Made by a program: the position numbers and the translations under genes. From assembly GCA_002068205.1 (NCBI GenBank), contig MVZB01000085.1:1-12222 (forward strand): a stretch of DNA of 12,222 nt, read 5' to 3'. Source of the stretch: a candidate division BRC1 bacterium ADurb.BinA292. Lineage in GTDB: Bacteria > Sumerlaeota > Sumerlaeia > MVZB01. Positions 1 to 8,016 of the stretch are shown here, piece by piece. Below the pieces are notes generated by a model, which saw only the letters and a program-made list of their open reading frames with translations, searched no databases and was not told the DNA's origin. How positions within the stretch are numbered: the first letter of the stretch is position 1; each line of letters begins with the position of its first letter.

Positions 1-369
1 CCGCATGCTCAGCCAGTCCGCCGCCACGGCAGGGTCGCCCCACTCGGCATACTCGGAGAGCGTGAGGGGCACGTCTGGATTTGCCATGGTGGTGAGCGGA
101 TCCACGGCGGGCGCGTGCAGGACCGCCCCGCGGAACAGGCGCGAGTAGGCGACGCGGCGGCGGTAGCTCCAAGTGGGAATCCCGTGGCCCGCGAGCGCGT
201 GTCCCCACTCCGCCCGTCGACGGACGCAGAGCACTTGGGCCCGAAACCGCCGCGTGTCCAGATCGATCAGCGTCTCCAGGATGTTGCGCTGCACCGAGCC
301 CGGTTCCATCGAGCCGACGACGCGCAGCACCAGGGGTGGAGGGGTGGTGTAAAAGGGCTTGGAGATCAT
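1..369 (-). CDS. Chimeric-looking partial CDS: GT4 glycosyltransferase N-terminus joined to S9 prolyl-oligopeptidase segment
   Basis: An uninterrupted minus-strand frame from ATG at 369 runs off the left edge (123 codons, 3' end missing). Residues about 12-65 match the first Rossmann strand and helix of GT4 glycosyltransferases: hydrophobic LVLRVVGSMEPGSVQRNIL, then a second strand AQVLCVRRR and a HALAGHGIP turn. Residues about 78-123 instead match the region after the catalytic serine in S9A oligopeptidases: LFRGAVLHAP, then DPLTTM, PLTLSEY and EWGDP, which resemble the VPFVDVxTTM...PLT..E.EEWGNP block of oligopeptidase B. No GxSxGG nucleophile motif precedes it, so the peptidase half would be inactive as joined. 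The change falls near residues 77-80 (about nt 130-141). It lies 24 bases after the ABC transporter stop, so it is probably co-transcribed with it. The ribosome site is weak. The open frame is clear; the double identity is inferred from family memory. It could be a real fusion, a deletion scar or an assembly join. Confidence 0.6.
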   Translation of the reverse strand, partial: MISKPFYTTPPPLVLRVVGSMEPGSVQRNILETLIDLDTRRFRAQVLCVRRRAEWGHALAGHGIPTWSYRRRVAYSRLFRGAVLHAPAVDPLTTMANPDVPLTLSEYAEWGDPAVAADWLSMR

Positions 370-393
370 CGGCGCCGGTCCCCGCGAGTGTAC

Positions 394-2382
394 TCAACCG
401 AGACCGTTCGCGAGCGACCGCGACGGATGGCCCGACAGCGTCGCCTCGGGCGGCGTATCCACGAAAATCCCCTGAATGTTGCACAACCGGGCGTACAGCC
501 CGCCCGCCTCGTAGAGCGTTTCGTGCGAGCCCTGTTCGACGATCCGGCCGTTCTCCAGCACGACGATCCGGTCGGCCATCATCACCGTGGAGAAGCGGTG
601 GGCGATGATGAACGTGGTGCGGCCGCGGCAGATCAGGCGCATGCTGTCGCGGATCTGCCGTTCCGTTTCGGCGTCGAGCGACGCCGTTGCTTCGTCGAAA
701 ATCAGGATCGTCGGGTTTTTCAACAGCGCGCGGGCGATCGCCAGCCGCTGCTTCTGGCCCGTGGAGAGCTTGCCGCCGCGCTCGCCGACGACCGTATCGT
801 ATCCGTCGGGCAAGGCGGCGATGAAATGGTGGGCGTGCGCCAGCCGCGCGGCCTGCTCCACTTCCGCGCGCGTCGCGTCGGTACGGCCATAGGCGATGTT
901 CTCGTGGATCGTGTCGTTAAACAGAAAGGTTTCCTGCGGGACGATCGCGATCCGATCGCGCAGCGACCGCTGGCGCAGGTGGCGCACGTCGTGGCCCGCG
1001 ATCCGCACCACCCCTTCCTGCACGTCGTAGAACCGGCAGATCAAATTGATCAGGGTCGTCTTGCCCGCGCCCGAGGGACCGACGAGCGCCACCACCTCGC
1101 CCGGTTCGACCTCCAGATTGAAGTTCTCGAGCACCGGTTGCGGGTTGCGTCGCCGCGGGTAGGCGAACGTCACACCGTGGAACTCCACACGCGGCGTCCG
1201 ATCGGGCAGGTCGACGGCGTCGGGCGCGTCCAGGATTGTCGGCTGAATGTCCATGATCCGGTAGATCCGCGCCAGCGAGGCCATGCCGCGATGGTAGGTG
1301 ACGTTCAGCTTGAGCAGCCCCTTGATGGGCCGATAAAACCGCGTGATCGCCAAGAGATAGATCGTGAAATCCGCCGTCTGAAAGTCCGGCCCCAGGTAAT
1401 TGCGGTCGCCGAGGAACAGGATGCCGCCCATCACCAGCGTCAGCACAACGGCCAGCGTGCTGAGGAAGTCATTGGCCGGCCCGACAAAGCCCTGAACCCG
1501 CTGCAAGGTCAACAGGCGGCGGTTGGTCTGCGCCGTCGCCTGCTTGAAGCGTTTGACCTCATGCCCGTCGGCGCCGAACGCCTTGACCACCGCGATGCCC
1601 GAGAGCGCCTCCTGCGAGACATGGAAAACGCCGGCATCGTGTTCCTCCGCTTTGTCCGACAGCTTCCTGATCGCCCGGCCGGTAAAATAGAACAGGCCGC
1701 CGAGGATCGGCAGCGTCACCGCCGCGTAAATCGTCAGGCGAGGGGAGAGATAGAGCAGCACGCAGAGCAGGCCGATGACGTTGAAGAAATCGATCACCGT
1801 GGAGCCGGTGAAGTCCATCAGCATCCGCTGCACCTTGCGCGTGTCGTTCTGCAGGCGCGCCATGATCTGGCCGGTCGACGTGCGCGAAAAGAACGGCATG
1901 TCCTGCCGCACTATGTGCTCGAACAACTCATCCTTCAGATCCTTCTGGATCCCCAGGCCGATCTTCGCCGTCATCACTTCCACGACATACTTGATGTAGG
2001 CCCCCAGCGCCTGCGCCACCAGCAGGATGATCCCGATCAGAATCAGCGCATGCACCTTGTTGTGCAGCATCCATTGCTTGGCCGCTTCCTGATGACCGGC
2101 CACGTAGTTCTGCACCAGGTTCTTGTAGAACTGCACCTTCTCGGCGATCTTGCTCGGCAGGGGAATCACCGGCGATCCGGCATCCTCCGGCGGGGCAAGC
2201 GGCGAGACCTGGGGCCCTTCGATCGCTTCGCCCGGTTGATAGAACATCACTTCGATGATCGGCTTGAACGCGATCAGCGAAAATGCGCCCAGAAAACCGG
2301 CCACCACCGACAGGATCGCAATGTTGAGCAGACGGAACTTGAAGGCCCACAGGCGCGGGAGAAGACGGGGAAGCAAGGACAT
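394..2382 (-). CDS. MsbA/ABCB-type ABC exporter half transporter (fused permease and ATPase)
   Basis: Inner-membrane exporter that should work as a homodimer, using ATP to flip or export a lipid, glycolipid or drug-like substrate; the substrate cannot be read from sequence. It has 662 residues. The permease domain occupies about residues 15-370, with TM1 near 17-40 and TM2 near 110-130. The ATPase domain has Walker A GPSGAGKT (435-442, Lys441), Q-loop Gln483, signature LSTGQ (539-543, Thr where LSGGQ is usual), Walker B ILIFDE (Asp563, Glu564), a D-loop SLD and switch His595. The X-loop reads TVVGERG. It is about 80 residues longer than E. coli MsbA, mainly from a proline-rich loop of about 65 residues between TM1 and TM2, predicted to be periplasmic. 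I chose the start at 2382, although the frame is open to 2634, because residues upstream look non-coding and a promoter at 2458-2487 would start RNA close to 2450, leaving almost no leader for the ATG at 2442. The ribosome site is weak (GAGG about 13 bases upstream). A GT-like gene follows 24 bases downstream, which fits envelope assembly. Confidence 0.93.
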   Translation of the reverse strand: MSLLPRLLPRLWAFKFRLLNIAILSVVAGFLGAFSLIAFKPIIEVMFYQPGEAIEGPQVSPLAPPEDAGSPVIPLPSKIAEKVQFYKNLVQNYVAGHQEAAKQWMLHNKVHALILIGIILLVAQALGAYIKYVVEVMTAKIGLGIQKDLKDELFEHIVRQDMPFFSRTSTGQIMARLQNDTRKVQRMLMDFTGSTVIDFFNVIGLLCVLLYLSPRLTIYAAVTLPILGGLFYFTGRAIRKLSDKAEEHDAGVFHVSQEALSGIAVVKAFGADGHEVKRFKQATAQTNRRLLTLQRVQGFVGPANDFLSTLAVVLTLVMGGILFLGDRNYLGPDFQTADFTIYLLAITRFYRPIKGLLKLNVTYHRGMASLARIYRIMDIQPTILDAPDAVDLPDRTPRVEFHGVTFAYPRRRNPQPVLENFNLEVEPGEVVALVGPSGAGKTTLINLICRFYDVQEGVVRIAGHDVRHLRQRSLRDRIAIVPQETFLFNDTIHENIAYGRTDATRAEVEQAARLAHAHHFIAALPDGYDTVVGERGGKLSTGQKQRLAIARALLKNPTILIFDEATASLDAETERQIRDSMRLICRGRTTFIIAHRFSTVMMADRIVVLENGRIVEQGSHETLYEAGGLYARLCNIQGIFVDTPPEATLSGHPSRSLANGLG

Positions 2383-2457
2383 GCCGATGCAAGAACCTCG
2401 TCCAGCGGGGTCAAGTGGTCGGACCGATACGTCCTGCCGCATCGGCCTAACCTTGGA

Positions 2458-2487
2458 ATTAAAGCACCTTGCTCGCTGAACCGTCAA
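2458..2487 (-). promoter_or_regulatory. Candidate sigma70-type promoter for the ABC transporter
   Basis: Read on the minus strand, TTGACG (2482-2487; 5/6 to the -35 consensus) is followed after 18 bases by TTTAAT (2458-2463; 5/6 to the -10 consensus). Transcription would begin near 2450, giving a leader of about 70 bases before the ATG at 2382. The site lies directly downstream of the hairpin at 2497-2523, so the two together would separate the protease transcript from the exporter transcript. It was found by eye; sigma preferences of this organism are unknown. Confidence 0.45.
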
Positions 2488-2496
2488 GGGAACCGC

Positions 2497-2523
2497 CATC
2501 GCCCGGGCGGGCGCCGGGCGATG
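2497..2523 (-). terminator. GC-rich hairpin after the subtilase gene, possible terminator
   Basis: A perfect 10-base inverted repeat, CATCGCCCGG with CCGGGCGATG, flanks a 7-base loop, about 118 bases downstream of the protease stop codon. No clear U-tract follows on the minus strand (GCGGTTCCCTTG), so it is not a classic intrinsic terminator. Its place between a stop codon and a new promoter supports a role in ending or stabilising the protease mRNA. Confidence 0.4.
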
Positions 2524-2640
2524 CGTGGATCGGCGGCGGTGGCCGGCGCGGCATCGGTCGCCCTGGACCAGAATAACCAAGGCGGGGGCGGCGGGCTGGT
2601 CGGCCCACGCGCCCCCGCGATCAAGCAACGCCACGCCGGC

Positions 2641-5600
2641 CTAGCGGATGCTCCGCAGGTTCACCCCCTGGATCACATCCTCGACGCTGATCTTGCCGTC
2701 GCGGTTGATGTCCATCGCCTGCTTCACGTTTTCCGAGGCGCCGCTATCCATCCCGACCATTTCCTTGGCCACCAGGTTGGGATCGATCACCTCCATCGTG
2801 AAGCGCCGCACCGCACTCGAGGTCACACCCAGCGCGTTGCGGGCCAGAATCCGCCAGTAGATCGTCTGGCCCGACGTGATCCCGGTGAACGGGAACCAGG
2901 TCTCGGTGTTTGTCGTATCGACGAGCGTGTTGAGCGTTTCGAAGGTCGTGCCCCAGCGGACGATGTAGGATTCCGCGAAGGCGGCGCTGTTCCAGTCCAG
3001 CACGATCGAATCGTCGAACGAGACGTTGCGTAGATCGTCGGGCGGCGACACCAGCACCGGCGGGGCCGGGAATTGTAGCGGGCAGGCCCGTTCAAAGGCG
3101 AATTCGACGTCGTCGATATGCCATCCGCCCCCCTTGACCGCCTGCGAGGTGTCGCAGACCAGGCGGAACCGGACGCGCCGATCCTCACCCGCGTAGCGGG
3201 CCAACGCGACCATAACCGGCTGCATCGGGCCCAGTTGGCCGCCCGTCCAGGCCCGGCGCCCGGCGATCCGGCTGCCGAACTGCGTCGAAATCACGCCATT
3301 GTAGAACCCTTGCGTGACCTGGTTGCCCAGGTCCTCCCACGTCGCCCCGCCATCGGTGGAGATCTCGATCACGGCGCCGTCGAACCCCGCCTCCAGCGCG
3401 TAGGTGTGGTAGAACCGCAGCATCGTTTCCGGCGTGATGTCGACCGGCGGCGTCACCAGCACCACGTCCTTCGTCGTGCTGGCGTTGGTCGAGAACCACG
3501 TGTGGATCGGCGAATGGGCCTGGCCGTAGAACGTGACCGTCCAGTCGTTGGTTCCCGCCAGCGCCTGCGTCTGCCATTGGAACTGCGGATTGGGTTCGAG
3601 TGTATCGCGCAACGAGCCCGATTCACTGGTGACGAACCCGAAGCAATTGCCGAAATTGTCGAAGATCTCGCTTTCGCCCGCCCGGTCGATCAGCTCCACC
3701 TTGTAGTAATAGGGGGTGCAGGGGAGCAGGTCGTGCAGGCCGATGTAAATCTCCGTGGCGATCAGTTCGCGGGTCTCCGTCCGGTTCAGATTGTCGCAGC
3801 TTGTCCCGAAGTGGATGACGACCCGATTCTCCTCGTTGGAGATGATCCGCAGCACCGCCGTGTTCGGTTCGATCAGTACCGGCTCGGCGCTGAACAGGGC
3901 GGGCGCCGTGCAGTCGATCGGCGCCTCATCCTCCACGACGTAGGGGGAGCCGCTGACGTTGCTGTCGCGATAGGTCAGGCGGACGCGCGCCCCTTCCGGC
4001 ACGTCGATCAGCCCCGCCACCCGCAGCGTGTTGGGCAGGATGCCCGGTTCCAGCGATAGGAAGCCTTCCCAGATCCCCTTGGGATCGATCAGCGCCAGGT
4101 TGTCGGGGAAGACCTGCACCGTGTCGGGATGAACGGACGAACCGAGCCGGAATGTCGTCGGGATGCCGCCGTTGGCCAGCGACAGATCGGCGTCGGTGAT
4201 CGTGAAGCGCAGCGCGGGCTTGTTGCAGGAGATGAAGCGCGCGTCGAACTCGAGCACCGCCAGCGTGCCGACGCACTCGGCCGGCTCGGTCGACACCAGC
4301 GTCACCTGGTCGATATACCAGGCGGCCACGTCGCCCGCTTCCAGCGTGTTGCCGCTGTCGGTGGCCAGGCGGAACCGGATCAGCGCCGTTTCACCGGCAA
4401 AATCCGACAGATCGACCGTCACCTGCTCCATCGGGCCGAGCGTGCCGTTGCTCCAGCAACGGCGGTCGACGAGCGGATTGCCGGTCCCGGCGACAATCGT
4501 CGAATTGTAGCCCTGTGCCCCCTGGATATAGGTGCCCAGGTCGCCCCAGATGGTTCCGCCGTCGAGCGAGATCTCGATCATCGCGCCGTCGGCCGCCGCG
4601 CCCGGGCCCAGCGACTCCAACCGGAATGTGTGCCAGAAGGTCAGCGTCGTCTCGGGCAGAATGAACAGGGGCGGCATCGTGAGGAATGAATCGTTGATCG
4701 TCGCGCGCGCGATCGAGCCCCACGACAGACCGTTGCTGACCGCGAAATCGTTCTCAAATATATCCCAGTCGTCGAAGCCGAAGTTCCTGCCGTGCGTCCA
4801 ATGCGGCGTGAACTCGCTCGGGACGTTGTCACTGAACAGCGTGACGCTTTGCTGATTGTCGGTCACGAACGCATAGCATTGGCCGCTGCGGTCGAACGTG
4901 CGGCTGTTGCCCGCCTCGTCGGTGGCCCGGATGTTAAAGAACACCGGCGAGCAGGGGGGCAGGCCCTCCAGGTTCAGCTCGTGGACCGTCCCGAAGGTGG
5001 GCGAAACGGAAAGCCGATTCAGTTCGCCGCAGCTCAACCCATAGCCAATCGTGACGTTCGCCGGTTCGTTGAGTGTCACGCGCACCCGCGCCGTGGTGGC
5101 GGTCACGTCAAAGACTTCCTGGCTGATCAGCAGTGCCCCTTCGCAGTCGACGACCGCCGTATCTTCGCTGACGAACGGTTCGCCCTCGGCGCTCTGCTCG
5201 CTGTAGCGGACGGTGATCGTGTCGCCGTGGCGCACCGTCAGCACGCCATCGCCCGGCTTGGGCGACAACGCGCCATCGGTCTGGATCGCGCCGTCCAGCA
5301 CGCCCGAGGGCGCGTTCACCTCGAACAACACCACCGTCTCCTCGTCCTGGGTCAACTGGCTGGAGATCGTCGCCTCCGCCGTCCCCTCGCCGATCAGATC
5401 CGAATCGCTCAGGCGAACTTCGACGGTGTCGTCGCAGCCGTAGAGTTCGTCGAGCATGCCGATGCGCCCGCGCGAGGTCTGATTGGCCCCGTTGGTGACA
5501 AACAGCGCGAAATCCTGCTCCAGCGGTCCGCCCTGGTTCGGCAGCGCGTCGCCCTTCAGCGTGGCCGCCTGCACCACGACGCGATAGATGCCCGTCACCG

Positions 5601-7785
5601 GCCGGGGGATGTGGATCACTTCGACGTTGTTGATCGTGTCGCGGATGCCGCCTTCCACGGAGACGCCGCCCTCGAAGACGTTGCCGAGGAAGCTGCGGTT
5701 GAGCGGGTCCACCACGCGCAGATCGAGGTCGTTGACCAGCTTGCTGCCCTGACCCAACAGCGAAGCGGGAGGATCGGTCCAGGCCAGCACGATCCGCAGC
5801 GGCTGGTTCCCGTCGGTCACCTGAATGATGGTGTCGTAGCCCTGGCCGGGCGAGGTCAGAATCGTCTGCTGATCATAGGCGAACTGCATCGTGCTCGGGT
5901 GGACCAGGCGGTCGATATTGAGCCGTCCCCAGCCCGCGTCGGGGTTGGGCGACGGTCCGACCGGCAGGCCGCTGCCGTCGTTGAGTCCGCCGGCGCTCAT
6001 ATCGCTCGCCGTCGCGATCAGCGCCGCCTTCACCATGGCGGGGCTCGGTTCAATGCCGAACGTCCGCAGGAAGTATTCGTAGAGGAGAACGGCGGCGCCG
6101 GCCGCCAGTGGCGTCGAGTGGCTCGTCCCACTGCTCCAGGTGTAATCGGTCTGGAAGGCCGGATAGTATTTGACGTTTTCGGGCGGCTCGCCGAATTCGA
6201 CCTGGAGCCGGCCGCTGACGCCATGGCCGTCGAAGTTCGGGTCATCGGAGGCCGCGCCGGTGATGTGGGTGCCGGGCGCGACGATCGTCGGCGCGATCCG
6301 GTCGTCGGCCGTCGGACCGCGCGAGGAGAACACGGCAATGTCCTGGAGATTGTCGGAGAGCGACGGGCCGATCCCCGACCGGTCGAACTCCCCTTGATCG
6401 CAGTTTTCCGAGGCGCCGACGCTGATGATGTTCTTGCCGGCGGCGGGCGAGGCGATCGAGCGGGCGAGCGGGCCGAAATTGCCCGCCGCAAAGAAAAAGA
6501 TCATCGGCTGCTGGCCGCTCGCCAGCGCGTTGCAGTCGCGCGTCAGCCGATCGTAAATCTGGGTGATCTGGTCATACTGACCCCCAAACAGCGGCATGCT
6601 GATGCCCCAACTGTTGCTTGAAATGCGCGCGCCGTTGTCGTAGGCCACCTTCGTCAGGCTATCGGGCGACCGCGCTGGCAGACCGTTGATCAACTCGTCG
6701 AGGATCGAGCCGCCGTGGTTGTTGAAAATCTTGGTGGCGAACACCTGGGCCCCGGGCACGACCCCCTGACCCAGCAGAAACCCGTCCTTGTCGACCCGGC
6801 CGCCGCCGGCGAGCGGCTGGCCCATGATGATCGAGGCGTTGATGTGGCCATGCCCCCCCGTGCTGTTGCCCAGCGGATCAGCCGTCGGGTTGTCGATCCC
6901 CGCGATCCGGCCCAGGAGGTCGGGATGCGCCGTGCCGGGCAGATTGGAGAAATCCCCTTGCGAGAGGCCATCATCGGTCACCTGCACGATGTAGCCGTCG
7001 CCGGCGAAGCCCAGCTCGTCAAGCCACTCCTGATAGCCGCCGCCGGCGCCGACGACGCACGTCCCCGCGGCGTTGAGCCGGTTGGCCCCCACCAGCGCCC
7101 CCCGCTCGCCGCTCGTCGTGATCGGATTGACCGGCTCGATCCAGAGGACGCTGTTCAGTTGGGTCAGCGCGGCGGCTTCCTCGGCCGAGGCGCCGACCAG
7201 CCAGGTCTCGTAATACGGAAACCGCGCGAACGGGCTGGCGCTCCGGCTGCGCTGCTTGATCTGCTCCACCGTCGCCTTCAGGTTGCCGACGTCGGCCACC
7301 TGCACATACCAGCCGCGGCGGCGGGTCGCCGCCGACTTTTCCGATTCGGTTGAGGGGCTGCTCGGGCCGTCGAACGTGCCGGGGCGGGCTTTCCACTCCG
7401 CCAGCAGCGGCGCGCTCCAGCGCGGCTGCGTCCGGTCGCCCGCCTGTTTGCGGACGAGACCGTTCAGATCGATTCCCTGCGGCACAGCCACCAGATAGGC
7501 ATTTTCCGGAATATATTCGATCGCCACGACGCCGCGGTCGGCCAGGACGGCCAGTTTGTCGGGCGTGATCGGCGAATCCCACTGGACCAGCGCCAGGCGG
7601 CTTTCGCCGGGCGCCAGCGGCGTCGCGACGGCCTTGGCGATTTCACTCTGCAACCGGGGTTCGGGTCGATCCGGATCGATGGCGCCGGCCGCCAGCTCGA
7701 CGCGTTGCGCCGGCGCCAGCGCGCTCAGCGACAGCAGCAGCGCCGCCAGCAGCAGGCGCGCCCGCGGCGCGGACCAGCCGGCCAT
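2641..7785 (-). CDS. Secreted multidomain subtilisin-like (S8, KP-43 type) serine protease with dockerin-like C-terminus
   Basis: Predicted extracellular or periplasmic endopeptidase of 1714 residues. A signal peptide spans residues 1-26 (RAR, Leu/Ala core, APA before Gln27). A pro-region of about 27-240 includes IEYIPENAYLV, typical of KP-43 relatives. The catalytic residues are Asp271 (TDDG), His312 (GGHGHINAS), oxyanion Asn391 (SSNSWG) and Ser555 (SGTSHSTP). A KP-43-type beta-barrel follows at about 630-770 (KLVNDLDLRV). Next comes a three-domain module (Ig-like, Fn3-like, MAM-like jelly roll) present twice, at 777-1171 and 1174-1568, then an Fn3-like domain (about 1574-1665). The end has an EF-hand DINRDGKISVED (1692-1703) resembling half a dockerin repeat. 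Start choice: 7785 sits directly before the signal peptide and typical codons begin there. An ATG at 7881 has a better ribosome site (AAGGA) but would add 32 residues with atypical codons and a G9 run. The gene is transcribed alone, with a candidate promoter at 8162-8189. The protease call is firm; the substrate is unknown. Confidence 0.92.
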   Translation of the reverse strand: MAGWSAPRARLLLAALLLSLSALAPAQRVELAAGAIDPDRPEPRLQSEIAKAVATPLAPGESRLALVQWDSPITPDKLAVLADRGVVAIEYIPENAYLVAVPQGIDLNGLVRKQAGDRTQPRWSAPLLAEWKARPGTFDGPSSPSTESEKSAATRRRGWYVQVADVGNLKATVEQIKQRSRSASPFARFPYYETWLVGASAEEAAALTQLNSVLWIEPVNPITTSGERGALVGANRLNAAGTCVVGAGGGYQEWLDELGFAGDGYIVQVTDDGLSQGDFSNLPGTAHPDLLGRIAGIDNPTADPLGNSTGGHGHINASIIMGQPLAGGGRVDKDGFLLGQGVVPGAQVFATKIFNNHGGSILDELINGLPARSPDSLTKVAYDNGARISSNSWGISMPLFGGQYDQITQIYDRLTRDCNALASGQQPMIFFFAAGNFGPLARSIASPAAGKNIISVGASENCDQGEFDRSGIGPSLSDNLQDIAVFSSRGPTADDRIAPTIVAPGTHITGAASDDPNFDGHGVSGRLQVEFGEPPENVKYYPAFQTDYTWSSGTSHSTPLAAGAAVLLYEYFLRTFGIEPSPAMVKAALIATASDMSAGGLNDGSGLPVGPSPNPDAGWGRLNIDRLVHPSTMQFAYDQQTILTSPGQGYDTIIQVTDGNQPLRIVLAWTDPPASLLGQGSKLVNDLDLRVVDPLNRSFLGNVFEGGVSVEGGIRDTINNVEVIHIPRPVTGIYRVVVQAATLKGDALPNQGGPLEQDFALFVTNGANQTSRGRIGMLDELYGCDDTVEVRLSDSDLIGEGTAEATISSQLTQDEETVVLFEVNAPSGVLDGAIQTDGALSPKPGDGVLTVRHGDTITVRYSEQSAEGEPFVSEDTAVVDCEGALLISQEVFDVTATTARVRVTLNEPANVTIGYGLSCGELNRLSVSPTFGTVHELNLEGLPPCSPVFFNIRATDEAGNSRTFDRSGQCYAFVTDNQQSVTLFSDNVPSEFTPHWTHGRNFGFDDWDIFENDFAVSNGLSWGSIARATINDSFLTMPPLFILPETTLTFWHTFRLESLGPGAAADGAMIEISLDGGTIWGDLGTYIQGAQGYNSTIVAGTGNPLVDRRCWSNGTLGPMEQVTVDLSDFAGETALIRFRLATDSGNTLEAGDVAAWYIDQVTLVSTEPAECVGTLAVLEFDARFISCNKPALRFTITDADLSLANGGIPTTFRLGSSVHPDTVQVFPDNLALIDPKGIWEGFLSLEPGILPNTLRVAGLIDVPEGARVRLTYRDSNVSGSPYVVEDEAPIDCTAPALFSAEPVLIEPNTAVLRIISNEENRVVIHFGTSCDNLNRTETRELIATEIYIGLHDLLPCTPYYYKVELIDRAGESEIFDNFGNCFGFVTSESGSLRDTLEPNPQFQWQTQALAGTNDWTVTFYGQAHSPIHTWFSTNASTTKDVVLVTPPVDITPETMLRFYHTYALEAGFDGAVIEISTDGGATWEDLGNQVTQGFYNGVISTQFGSRIAGRRAWTGGQLGPMQPVMVALARYAGEDRRVRFRLVCDTSQAVKGGGWHIDDVEFAFERACPLQFPAPPVLVSPPDDLRNVSFDDSIVLDWNSAAFAESYIVRWGTTFETLNTLVDTTNTETWFPFTGITSGQTIYWRILARNALGVTSSAVRRFTMEVIDPNLVAKEMVGMDSGASENVKQAMDINRDGKISVEDVIQGVNLRSIR
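3082..4266 (-). repeat. Second copy of a duplicated ~395-residue module inside the subtilase
   Basis: Encodes residues 1174-1568: an Ig-like domain ending in VEDEAPIDC, an Fn3-like domain with TSCDNLNR, LPCTP and NCFGFVT, and a MAM/immune-inhibitor-A-like jelly roll with EISTDGG, RRAWTGG, LGPMQPV and WHIDDV. Its cysteines at 1292, 1330, 1356 and 1381 have the same spacing (38, 26, 25) as those of the first copy. The copies are diverged at residue level, so the duplication is old. This module type probably mediates adhesion or substrate binding, which is an inference. Confidence 0.8.
4273..5457 (-). repeat. First copy of a duplicated ~395-residue module inside the subtilase
   Basis: Encodes residues 777-1171: an Ig-like domain ending in SEDTAVVDC, an Fn3-like domain with LSCGELNR, PPCSP and QCYAFVT, and a MAM-like jelly roll with EISLDGG, RRCWSNG, LGPMEQV and WYIDQV. 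Cysteines 881, 919, 945 and 970 (spacing 38, 26, 25) match those in the second copy exactly, suggesting two conserved disulfides per Fn3-like unit. That fits a protein folded outside the cytoplasm. Confidence 0.8.
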
Positions 7786-7827
7786 GGACCGGCGCGCGCC
7801 TCGCGTCGCCTTCGCCCGTTCGGCCTG

Positions 7828-7836
7828 CCCCCCCCC
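7828..7836 (-). repeat. G9 homopolymer tract just upstream of the subtilase signal peptide
   Basis: Nine consecutive C on the plus strand (nine G on the coding strand) lie 43 bases before the chosen protease start and 45 bases inside the longer reading frame that begins at 7881. In that longer frame it encodes three glycines after Arg-Arg-His. Runs of this length are prone to slippage, so a one-base change would put the 7881 start out of frame while leaving the 7785 start intact. Confidence 0.7.
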
Positions 7837-8016
7837 ATGCCGGCGATTTCGCTTCAACCCCGTACGTCCCTGTAACACCATTGCGTCGTCTGTCCTTTCC
7901 CGCTGGCCGCAAGAAAATCCCGGTCCCAATCCGTCAAGAGGGTCCTGGCGAGCCCCTGGGGCCCTTCCCGCGGTCGAGTTGGCTCGCTGAACCAGAAGGG
8001 GGCCGGGCGACACCAA

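Noticed and set aside
2383..2634. An N-terminal extension of the ABC transporter (starts at 2634 or 2442)
   Set aside because: The extra residues lack family similarity, and a promoter and hairpin fall inside this stretch.
115..3033. A 972-codon open frame on the plus strand
   Set aside because: It lies antisense to the exporter, the gap and the end of the protease. Its translation is Arg/His/Asp/Gln-rich without any domain, the usual result of GC-rich third positions read in reverse.
4792..6621. A 609-codon open frame on the plus strand
   Set aside because: Antisense to the protease catalytic and barrel region, same low-complexity composition, no family resemblance and no ribosome site.
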